Positions 9,021 to 15,823 of a stretch of DNA of 64,000 nt are shown piece after piece. The notes under the pieces are model-generated. The model searched no databases, had not been told where the DNA came from, and saw only the letters and a program-made list of their open reading frames with translations. A program made the position numbers and the translations under genes. The stretch is taken from the NCBI GenBank assembly GCA_022820645.1, contig JAJEFD010000002.1, forward strand, positions 62,001 through 126,000, in the 5' to 3' direction. Numbering within the stretch: the first letter of the stretch is position 1; every line of letters begins with the position of its first letter. The stretch comes from Dehalococcoidia bacterium (GTDB taxonomy: Bacteria; Chloroflexota; Dehalococcoidia; Lucifugimonadales; Australimonadaceae).

Positions 9021-10390
9021 CAGCGAGTGGCCTCCTGCGCAATCTCCTTGTTGCGCTCCTCGGCGTCCTCGCCGCCCTCGAACCCGCGCTGGTTCATGAT
9101 GGGGCTGTACTTGCTCGCCATGCCCTGGCGCTCGAAGGCGAATGCCTGGCCGCCGCCGAGTTCGGCGCGCTTCGACCAGTGCTCCGTGTCCATGCCGAGG
9201 TAGACGTTGCGCTCAGGGTCGCGGAACGTGTTGATGGGGTCACCCCCGTCCTCGACGATGCGTATCTGCTCCTCCAACATGCGGCGGAACATGATGACGC
9301 CCTTGTCCGAGCGTCCGAGGTGTTCACCCGTGCGGTCGGCGATGAGGCCCTGCGTGATCCACGCGGCGACGTCCTGCGCCGAGTTGGAGTCGAGTATCTC
9401 GAAGCGGACGCGGCCGTCCTCTTTCAACTGGATGAGAGGCGGGTGGAAGAGAGGGATGTCCTCATCGCGCTGGTCGGGGTCGTCCGGCGACACCTTCGGG
9501 TGACACATCACCCACCAGTGACCGGTGCGATGGTCGTCCAGCGGCACGCGGATCTGGAACGAGGGGCCGACACCGCGCGCGATGCCGGGGGTGTCGCCCG
9601 GGTCCTTCCAAGAGTCGAACGCGATGCCGCTGCCGCCCTGGCGGAGGAAGTAGGGGAAGACGATGGGGTGGCCCTGCGCCCACTCGGGGTCCTCGTAGCC
9701 GCCGCCCTTCACGAGCCTGCGCTTGATGATGCCGTACTCGAACTTGTCGAAGCCGATGCGCTCGTTCTCGTAGCGCGTACGCACCTTGTCGGCCTGGCCG
9801 TTCATGATGGCGACGTAGTTGCCCCACTCGCCGTGCAGCCACTCGGAGTGCACGGGGTCGAGCGAGTTCTCCTGGCACTGCAGCCAGTTGCAGGGAAGCT
9901 CGGTGTAGCCGATGTCCCGCACGACGCCGTCTATGGAGAAGACGTCCCAGCTTGGCAGGAGCGGAACGGGGGAGGGGCCAAGGTAGGCGAAGATGAGGCC
10001 GGCCTTCACCTCCAGCGGGTACGCCTTGATGCGCACCTTGTCCTTGAAGCGGTTGTCCGGCGCCTCGGTCTCCTCGTAGGGTTGCTCGAGGCAGCGCCCG
10101 GTTTCGTCGAACATCCACCCGTGGTAGGGGCAGCGGATGCCGTCGTCGGTTGGGATGCCGTAGACCATGCCCATACGGCGGTGAGGGCAGTAGCTGTCCA
10201 CGAGTCCGAAGACGCCCTTGTTGCTCTTGTAGAGGATGAGGTCCTCGCCGAGAAGCCGGATGGGCTTCGTGGAGCGGTCGTTCATCATGGCGACGGCGGC
10301 GATGGGGTGCCAATAGCGGCGCATCAGTTCGCCGGTCGGGGTGCCGGGGCCGACTCTCGTCAAGCGGTCGTTCTGTTCAGCGGTCAGCAT
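9020..10390 (-). CDS. Rieske 2Fe-2S ring-hydroxylating oxygenase, phthalate 4,5-dioxygenase-like
   Basis: 456 aa. Rieske ligands Cys68, His70, Cys87, His90 (CPHR, CPYHGW); mononuclear iron motif NSLDPVHSEWLH. It is a paralogue of 6268-7605, with extra sequence in the catalytic domain and an extended C-terminus. It is the first gene of the leftward catabolic operon. GGGAGGT precedes the ATG, a TACACT -10 box lies 45 bp upstream, and a phased repeat array begins 75 bp upstream. Rieske monooxygenases of this type often remove O-methyl groups or hydroxylate aromatic acids; the substrate is unknown. Confidence 0.92.
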   Translation of the reverse strand: MLTAEQNDRLTRVGPGTPTGELMRRYWHPIAAVAMMNDRSTKPIRLLGEDLILYKSNKGVFGLVDSYCPHRRMGMVYGIPTDDGIRCPYHGWMFDETGRCLEQPYEETEAPDNRFKDKVRIKAYPLEVKAGLIFAYLGPSPVPLLPSWDVFSIDGVVRDIGYTELPCNWLQCQENSLDPVHSEWLHGEWGNYVAIMNGQADKVRTRYENERIGFDKFEYGIIKRRLVKGGGYEDPEWAQGHPIVFPYFLRQGGSGIAFDSWKDPGDTPGIARGVGPSFQIRVPLDDHRTGHWWVMCHPKVSPDDPDQRDEDIPLFHPPLIQLKEDGRVRFEILDSNSAQDVAAWITQGLIADRTGEHLGRSDKGVIMFRRMLEEQIRIVEDGGDPINTFRDPERNVYLGMDTEHWSKRAELGGGQAFAFERQGMASKYSPIMNQRGFEGGEDAEERNKEIAQEATR

Positions 10391-10434
10391 GCATTACCTC
10401 CCTGCAGCGGACGCGGATAGACGTATGCGCGCGG

Positions 10435-10440
10435 AGTGTA
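10435..10440 (-). promoter_or_regulatory. Probable -10 box of the Rieske/cupin operon
   Basis: TACACT on the minus strand, inside the string TACACTCCGC that also precedes the amidohydrolase gene at 53660. No convincing -35 box is visible at the right distance. Confidence 0.45.
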
Positions 10441-10464
10441 CCAGAGAACGGCGAGAAGTGCGCT

Positions 10465-10653
10465 CCGCAGGAGTGATGGCGAGGGTGGAGCGATCCGATC
10501 CCCGTGCTAAACCGCTCATCCGCGCTCATTCCGCGCTCATCCACCTCTGTTCCGCACCGCTGTTCAACCTCGCCACATCGCTCGAAACCGCTCATTCCCG
10601 CGCCATCAGCGCTCGAAACCGCCGATGACCGCTCACGTCACCCACTCCTGTGG
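10465..10653. repeat. Phased short-motif array bounded by inverted CAGGAGTG/CACTCCTG ends
   Basis: The motif GCTCAT or a close variant (GCTCGA, GCTCAC) starts at 10514, 10524, 10535, 10580, 10590, 10611 and 10631, with weaker copies between, so most steps are 10 or 11 bp. The segment is bounded on the left by CCGCAGGAGTG (10465-10475) and on the right by its near-complement CACTCCTGTGG (10643-10653). It lies just upstream of the Rieske operon. No coding potential is evident. Confidence 0.6.
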
Positions 10654-10784
10654 CCACGCCCCGTGGCGCGATGTTCCACCGGAGGAACGCCGACGCGCGT
10701 CCTCCGATCGGTCCCGTGCGCGGATGTTACGGGGTGTGCATGCCGTTCCACCCAGGCGGACAGCGGCCGTCAGAGGCGCGTCGA

Positions 10785-10841
10785 CGGAAGTGCCGCCCAC
10801 AGCTGTAACATTCGGCAACATTCGGTAACACTTCACTCCTG
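10785..10841. repeat. Short three-unit phased array ending in CACTCCTG
   Basis: Three units GTAACATTCG, GCAACATTCG, GTAACACTTC start at 10805, 10815 and 10825, exactly 10 bp apart, and run directly into CACTCCTG (10834-10841). GGAAGTG at 10785 may be a degenerate inverted end. The rest of 10654-10784 shows no gene or clear structure. Confidence 0.5.
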
Positions 10842-10880
10842 AGAGCTCGTCCGAGCGCTGCGACTTCACCGGACCAGCGT

Positions 10881-10914
10881 ACGCGCCCCTTGCGCGTTGG
10901 CGAAAGGGGCGCGT
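10881..10914. repeat. Inverted repeat, hairpin-forming
   Basis: An 11-bp perfect inverted repeat (ACGCGCCCCTT, 10881-10891, pairing with 10904-10914) has a 12-nt loop. It lies about 150 bp downstream of the tRNA-Gly gene (minus strand) and lacks a T-run, so a terminator role is uncertain. Confidence 0.35.
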
Positions 10915-11001
10915 GTCACACGCGCAGGCTCTGCTGGCAGCCGTTGCAACTCACTCGGGATACGCCCCGTTTCACCAACGTTCGCCCGAGAGATATTTCG
11001 A

Positions 11002-11056
11002 CTCCGCCTCCGGCTCCGCTCAACATGACAAGCCCTTCGACTCTGGAATCTACCGG
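11002..11056. repeat. Dispersed intergenic repeat, copy 1
   Basis: 55 bp closely matching 13281-13336 (shared core GCTCAACATGACAAGCCC). Read on the minus strand it resembles the widespread intergenic family containing GTCATGTTGAGCGAAG. It sits between the tRNA and the phased arrays. Confidence 0.65.
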
Positions 11057-11065
11057 ACGAGGGGG

Positions 11066-11140
11066 TGGAGCGGGAGACGGGACTCGAACCCGCGACATCT
11101 TGCTTGGAAGGCAAGAGCTCTACCACTGAGCTACTCCCGC
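11066..11140 (-). tRNA. tRNA-Gly(TCC)
   Basis: The acceptor stem GCGGGAG (11134-11140) pairs with CTCCCGC (11070-11076). The anticodon loop CTTCCAA is closed by a TTGC/GCAA stem, giving anticodon TCC. The T arm carries GGTTCGAGTCC. The discriminator is U and the 3' CCA is encoded (11066-11068). A perfect TATAAT lies 13 bp upstream of the mature 5' end. Confidence 0.96.
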
Positions 11141-11153
11141 CCGTGGCACTCCC

Positions 11154-11159
11154 ATTATA
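11154..11159 (-). promoter_or_regulatory. -10 box of tRNA-Gly
   Basis: Consensus TATAAT on the minus strand, 13 bp before the tRNA 5' end; no good -35 match is seen, since that stretch lies in the end of the MFS gene. Confidence 0.7.
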
Positions 11160-11172
11160 GCGGGGCATCCCC

Positions 11173-12423
11173 TTACGGCGGGCGCTCGCCCGACCGTTGC
11201 CGCACCTGCCGCGTCTCCACGCCGAACATGGTGACGATGAGCGCGGCGGCGATGAGGAAACCGGACACGGTGACAAAGGCAGTCTGGAAACCCGCGTTGT
11301 CAGCGACGGAGCCGATGACGATGGGGCCGATCACCTGGCCAGCGATCATGGAGAGCGACCAGACCCCGAGGAAGGCGCCGCGCCGGTCGCTGGGAGCGAG
11401 GTCCATCGCGTAGACCTGGTTCGTGCCGGTGGCGAACGCCTCCGCGAGCCCGAACGCCAGCACGGCCAGGAGCGCGCTCTCGAAGTCCGACAGGCCAGAC
11501 ATCATCCAGACGGCAACGGACGTCGCAAGGAGCGCAAAGATCATGGTGCGCTTGCGCCCGACGCGGTCGCTTGCGATGCCGGCAGGGATGGCGGCGCCGA
11601 GCGCGAGGATGCCGGAGAACATGATGAGCGTCCCGACGCGCGCCTCGTCCAGCCCGGCGGCGTTCGCTCCCTGGACGGGGAAGAACGTCCGGAAGACGCC
11701 GGTCCCTCCGGTCACGAGGTTGACGGAGAAGGTCGCGATGATGAGCACCAGGAAGGCCCGCGACCGGAACATGGCGAGGTTCAGGCGTCGCAGGACGCCG
11801 CCGCCGCTCGCGGGACTCGAGGCGGGCCGCGGCCTCCCGCGGGAGTCGCGCACCCAGAGCAGCGTCACGATGATGACCGCGACCTTGCACGCGGCGATGA
11901 ACAGGAAGACGTCGCGCAGGTCGCCGGAGAACGCGACGAACCCCGCGACCAGCGGCCCCATGAGCGTTCCCGCGCGGGACGAGGTCTGCCGGAGGGCGAC
12001 GGCCCTGCCGCGCGTCGCGACCTCGGTGTAGTCGGCCATCAGGGCGTTGGAGGCGGTCATCCACGTCCCGATGCCCAGGCCCGCGAGGAGCTCCATGAGG
12101 AAGTACTGGAGATACGTGGTTGAGTTGAACTGCCCGATGAGCGCGGCGATGTGGATGACCGCGCCGAGGATGACGAACCACTTCCTGCCGAAGCGGTCGG
12201 TGAGGTAGCCGGTGAGCGGGCCGGTGAACGACCGTGGCGCGGCGCTGACGGCGGAGACGAGCGCGACGAGCAGGAACGATTCGCTGAGTTCGTAGGCGAA
12301 GAGCGGCCTGACGAGCCAGAGCCCGCCCGTGCCGAACCCCCAGAAGAAGAACATCAGGAAGATCGGCAGCGTCCTGGGGGTGAACAGGTCTATGAACCGC
12401 TCGCCGGATGAAGAAGAGCGCAT
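11173..12423 (-). CDS. Major facilitator superfamily transporter
   Basis: 416 aa with about 12 predicted membrane helices. Motif A appears in both halves (YLTDRFGRKWF between helices 2 and 3; ASDRVGRKR in the second half). A central cytoplasmic loop around residues 195-215 is rich in Arg, Pro and Ser. The family exports drugs or moves small metabolites by ion coupling; the substrate is unknown. It is divergent from birA across 42 bp. No Shine-Dalgarno is seen; the upstream TACCAT may be a -10 box. Confidence 0.88.
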   Translation of the reverse strand: MRSSSSGERFIDLFTPRTLPIFLMFFFWGFGTGGLWLVRPLFAYELSESFLLVALVSAVSAAPRSFTGPLTGYLTDRFGRKWFVILGAVIHIAALIGQFNSTTYLQYFLMELLAGLGIGTWMTASNALMADYTEVATRGRAVALRQTSSRAGTLMGPLVAGFVAFSGDLRDVFLFIAACKVAVIIVTLLWVRDSRGRPRPASSPASGGGVLRRLNLAMFRSRAFLVLIIATFSVNLVTGGTGVFRTFFPVQGANAAGLDEARVGTLIMFSGILALGAAIPAGIASDRVGRKRTMIFALLATSVAVWMMSGLSDFESALLAVLAFGLAEAFATGTNQVYAMDLAPSDRRGAFLGVWSLSMIAGQVIGPIVIGSVADNAGFQTAFVTVSGFLIAAALIVTMFGVETRQVRQRSGERPP

Positions 12424-12453
12424 CGCCCGGCGATGGTACTACGTTGGGAACAG

Positions 12454-12459
12454 TAGAAT
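12454..12459 (+). promoter_or_regulatory. -10 box of birA, leaderless arrangement
   Basis: TAGAAT followed by 6 bp and then the birA ATG. Transcription would begin at or next to the start codon, and no Shine-Dalgarno is present. Confidence 0.55.
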
Positions 12460-12465
12460 CGCAGC

Positions 12466-13221
12466 ATGAGCACGCATGACGAACGGCGCGGCGGCATCGG
12501 CGGACAGGTGATGCGCTTCCAGCGCGTTACGTCGACGATGGACGTGGCCTGGCAGCTCGCGGAGGCGGACGCCCCGCACGGCATGACCGTCGTTGCCCAG
12601 GAGCAGACCGCGGGGCGCGGACGTTTCTCGCGGCGATGGGTGTCGGGCGAAAACGACAGTCTGCTGACCTCGGTGCTGCTGCGGCCTCCGGTAGACGCCG
12701 CGCCGATGCTGAGCATCGTGGGCGCGCTGGCGGCATCGGACGCCGTGCGGGCGCTGACGGGACTGGCGTGCGCGTTCAAGTGGCCTAACGACGTGCTGCT
12801 GAACGGCAGGAAGGTCTGCGGCGTGCTGACGGAGGTCCGCGCCGACACGGACGGCAACGTCATCGCAGTGCTCGGCGCCGGTCTGAACGTGAACCTGCGC
12901 CCCGAGGAGCACCCCGACATAGCGGACGTCGCGGCAAGCCTGGCGTCCGAGATGGGGATCGGGTTCGCGGTCGCGGACGCGGAACAGGCGTTCCTCGCCG
13001 GACTGCGCGAGCGCTATGCACAGTGCCTCGACGCTCCGCAGGCGCTGGTCGGCGACTGGTCGGCGCGGCTGTCGACCCTCGGCAAGGAAATTACCGTGCG
13101 TCGGCGGGATGGCGCAGTACACGGGATGGCGGAAGGAGTGGACAGCGAGGGGCGCCTGCTCGTGCGCCTCGCGTCGGGCGACGTGCGCGCGCTCTCGGAG
13201 GGGGAGGTCGCGCCTTCATGA
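12466..13221 (+). CDS. birA: Biotin--[acetyl-CoA-carboxylase] ligase
   Basis: 251 aa. It activates biotin as biotinyl-AMP and transfers it to the lysine of biotin carboxyl carrier proteins. The biotinyl-AMP loop appears as QTAGRGRFSRRW (about 46-57), with KWPNDVLLNGRKVCGVL (about 105-121) and the GAGLNVN strand. There is no N-terminal winged-helix DNA-binding domain, so this is the enzyme-only class that does not repress bio genes. The C-terminal SH3-like domain ends the protein. Confidence 0.93.
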   Translation: MSTHDERRGGIGGQVMRFQRVTSTMDVAWQLAEADAPHGMTVVAQEQTAGRGRFSRRWVSGENDSLLTSVLLRPPVDAAPMLSIVGALAASDAVRALTGLACAFKWPNDVLLNGRKVCGVLTEVRADTDGNVIAVLGAGLNVNLRPEEHPDIADVAASLASEMGIGFAVADAEQAFLAGLRERYAQCLDAPQALVGDWSARLSTLGKEITVRRRDGAVHGMAEGVDSEGRLLVRLASGDVRALSEGEVAPS

Positions 13222-13280
13222 CTGCGGAGCCGAGGAAGGGACCAGGCAACCCGAGAGGATGTTACGCGCTAAGCGCGGGA

Positions 13281-13336
13281 CTTCGCCTCCGGCTTCGCTC
13301 AACATGACAAGCCCCTCAACTCTGAACAGTTACCGG
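13281..13336. repeat. Dispersed intergenic repeat, copy 2
   Basis: 56 bp closely similar to 11002-11056, in the same orientation, in the 186-bp gap between birA and hisZ. The only other signal in the gap is TACAAT (13373-13378), a likely -10 box for the his operon. Confidence 0.65.
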
Positions 13337-13407
13337 CACCCTATCTCGTCCTGCGTTTCGCCTCTGGTGCGTTACAATGACGCAACAGTCCCGTCCTGCC
13401 GTATCCC

Positions 13408-14808
13408 ATGAGCAACGCACGAGAGCAATCGCTTGCCCGCCAGCGCGTCGTCGCGGGCAGCCGCATACGCCTGGAGCGGTTCCTCCAGCGCAGGGGCTAC
13501 CAGCCGATAACGACGCCGATGATCGAGCCGACCGACCTCTTCCTGAAGAAGTCGGGCGGCGAACTGGCGGCGCGCATGTACTCTTTCACCGACCCCAGCG
13601 GGCGGCGCGTGAGCCTGCGCCCGGAGTTCACGTCGTCGGTCGTGCAGGCGTTCGTCGATGGCGATCTGCCGGGCCCGCTGCCGCAGCGCTGGTGCTACTC
13701 CGGACCCGTCTTCCGCTACGAGAAGGGCGGCGATTCGGGCGAGTTCGAACAGCTCGGCGCGGAATTGATCGGCGCGGGGAGCGTCGCGGCTGACGCGGAG
13801 ATGCTCGCGCTCGCCGTGCAGGGGCTGACCGTGCTGGGCGTTCGTGGCCACCGGCTGCGCATCGGGCACGTCGGCGTCGTATCCGCGATGTACGAGGCGC
13901 TCGGCCTCTCCGAGCGTTCCAGCATGTTCCTGATGGGAAGCCTCGCCGCGCTCCGTTCCGGGAGCGAATCGCCGGAGGGCGTGCGCGCGAAGGCGGCGCG
14001 GCTTGGACTGCTCGCTCCGGAGGAGAACGAGCACGTCTCGCGCATCACGCGGGCAATGGCGCCGGAGGACGCGGCGGAGATGGTGCGCAGTTTCGTGGGG
14101 CAGGGCGTCGCCGGGTCGACCGGGCAGCGCACGCCCGACGAGATACTGCGGCGTTACCTGAAGAAGCTGCGCCTGGCCGACGAGCCGGGAGCGTTCGAGA
14201 AAGGACTCGCCCTCTGCGGTGAACTCGCCCGGGCGGCAGGACCCGCGGCACGCGTTCGAGGCAGGCTCGCGCGCATCGCGTCGCGGTTCCGCATCCGCAA
14301 GAGCGTTCTTGCTCCGCTGGAAGGCGTGCTGACGGCGCTCGAGCAGTACGACCTGCGCGGCGTGCCGGTCATACTCGACCTGGGACTGGCGCGCGGGCTG
14401 GCCTACTACACGGGCCTGCAGTTCGACATCGAGCACCAGCGGATACACGGCACACACGCGCTTGGAGGCGGCGGACGCTACGACGACCTCATCGGCGCAC
14501 TCGGCGGGAAGCGTTCGACACCGGCGATAGGGTTCGCCTATGGGCTGGACCACGTGGCGCGCCTGCTTCCGGCGGGGTTCGCGGAGGACGACCTCGACGG
14601 CCCGGCGCAGGTGCTCGTGACGGCGCAGGAGACCGCGTTCAGCGAGGCCGTGGCCACGGCGGAGCGCCTCCGCGCGCAGGGCATCCCCGCGGAGCTCGAC
14701 CTGGAGAGCAAGAGCGACGCCGCGGCTGCGAAGTACGCGAGGCAGCGCGGCATCGAAACCATCATGCGGGTAGGGCAGGACGGCCGTGTTGCAGAACAGT
14801 TCGTCTAA
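13408..14808 (+). CDS. hisZ: HisZ-like ATP phosphoribosyltransferase regulatory subunit (HisRS paralogue)
   Basis: 466 aa class II aminoacyl-tRNA-synthetase fold. Motif 2 region GPVFRYEKGGDSGEFEQ (99-115) lacks the PQxGRxREF pattern of true HisRS. RGLAYYTG and the motif 3 string LGGGGRYDDLIG (about 352-363) remain. Residues about 375-466 resemble the HisRS anticodon-binding domain, which typical HisZ proteins lack. As first gene of hisZ-G-D-C-B it most likely regulates HisG rather than charging tRNA. The ATG has no clear Shine-Dalgarno; the 3' end overlaps hisG. Confidence 0.75.
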   Translation: MSNAREQSLARQRVVAGSRIRLERFLQRRGYQPITTPMIEPTDLFLKKSGGELAARMYSFTDPSGRRVSLRPEFTSSVVQAFVDGDLPGPLPQRWCYSGPVFRYEKGGDSGEFEQLGAELIGAGSVAADAEMLALAVQGLTVLGVRGHRLRIGHVGVVSAMYEALGLSERSSMFLMGSLAALRSGSESPEGVRAKAARLGLLAPEENEHVSRITRAMAPEDAAEMVRSFVGQGVAGSTGQRTPDEILRRYLKKLRLADEPGAFEKGLALCGELARAAGPAARVRGRLARIASRFRIRKSVLAPLEGVLTALEQYDLRGVPVILDLGLARGLAYYTGLQFDIEHQRIHGTHALGGGGRYDDLIGALGGKRSTPAIGFAYGLDHVARLLPAGFAEDDLDGPAQVLVTAQETAFSEAVATAERLRAQGIPAELDLESKSDAAAAKYARQRGIETIMRVGQDGRVAEQFV

Positions 14809-15823
14809 CGGCCAAGTGCGCGACCGCCTGCGCCTCGCCATCCCGAGCGACGGCGTCATGTACGAGGGCACGCTCGATTTCCTGAGCGCCAGCGGCATGC
14901 GCGTGCGGCGTCCGAATCCGCGCGGCTACACGGGCGAGATGCGCACGCTGCGCGGCGTGGAGATCGTCTTCCAGCGCAACTCCGACATCACGGCGCGCGT
15001 GGAAGAGGGCGACGCCGACCTGGGCCTCGTGGGGTTCGACAACTTCGCGGAGACGCGCATAGACGACGGCGATGCGCTCGTCGTGATCGAGGCGCTGGGC
15101 TACGGTCATTGCGAACTCGTGACGGCGGTGCCGGACTCGTGGGTCGACGTGGAGTCGATGGCCGATCTCGCCGACCTCTCCATCGAGTTCCAGGAGAGCG
15201 GACGCGAGTTGCGCATCGCGACGAAGTACCCGGTGCTGACACGGCGCTTCCTGCACCAGCACGACGTGAACTACTTCACCCTCAAACGGCTCTCCGGCGC
15301 GGTGGAGCCGACGCCTGCCATCGGCTACGCGGACTTCATCGTCGACCTCACGGCGAGCGGACAGACGCTGAGCGAGAACCACCTGAAACGCGTTGCGGAC
15401 GGCACGGTGCTCGTATCGGAGGGCGCGCTCATCGCGAACCGCCGGATGCTGCGCGAGCACCCCGAACGTTTGGAGACCGCACGCGAGATCATCGAGCGCA
15501 TCGAGGCGAGCCGGTCTGCGTCGACGTACTCGCGCCTCACGGCGAACATCGAGGGCGAGAGCGAGCAGGCCGTGGCCGCGAAGGTGCTGGAGCTGCCGGA
15601 AGCGAGCGGGATCAGCGGCCCGACCATATCGCCCGTCTACTCGCGCGATGGCCGGCAGGTGTACTCGATAACGGTGTCTATACCGAAGCGCGACCTGACC
15701 GCGGCGGTCGACCACCTGCGCAGCATCGGGGGAGCGTCGGTCAGCGTGTCGGACGCCGTATACCTCTTCCGTGAGGAGAGCAGCATCTACGCGCGACTGC
15801 TCGGCGCGCTGGGACTGTCGTGA
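14786..15823 (+). CDS. hisG: ATP phosphoribosyltransferase, long form
   Basis: 345 aa. It catalyses ATP + PRPP to phosphoribosyl-ATP, the first step of histidine synthesis. The catalytic bilobal domain covers about 12-230 (LRLAIPSDG, GLVGFDNFAE, SGRELRIATKYP, ADFIVDLTASGQTL). A C-terminal ACT-like regulatory domain follows (about 255-335, with GPTISPVYSRDGRQVY and VDHLRSIGG), as in long-form HisG. The GTG at 14786 is preceded by AGGA and overlaps hisZ by 23 bp; GTG 14816 is an alternative. A long HisG does not normally need HisZ. Confidence 0.9.
   Translation: MLQNSSSNGQVRDRLRLAIPSDGVMYEGTLDFLSASGMRVRRPNPRGYTGEMRTLRGVEIVFQRNSDITARVEEGDADLGLVGFDNFAETRIDDGDALVVIEALGYGHCELVTAVPDSWVDVESMADLADLSIEFQESGRELRIATKYPVLTRRFLHQHDVNYFTLKRLSGAVEPTPAIGYADFIVDLTASGQTLSENHLKRVADGTVLVSEGALIANRRMLREHPERLETAREIIERIEASRSASTYSRLTANIEGESEQAVAAKVLELPEASGISGPTISPVYSRDGRQVYSITVSIPKRDLTAAVDHLRSIGGASVSVSDAVYLFREESSIYARLLGALGLS

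Noticed and set aside
10913-11413. Plus-strand frame with an RRDSNPRHLAWKA-type string
   Set aside because: This is the antisense translation of a tRNA gene, a well-known false protein; the tRNA-Gly and MFS gene explain the sequence.
13408-14808. Calling this gene hisS
   Set aside because: Motif 2 lacks the PQxGRxREF pattern and the gene heads a his biosynthesis operon; kept as HisZ-like with the uncertainty stated.
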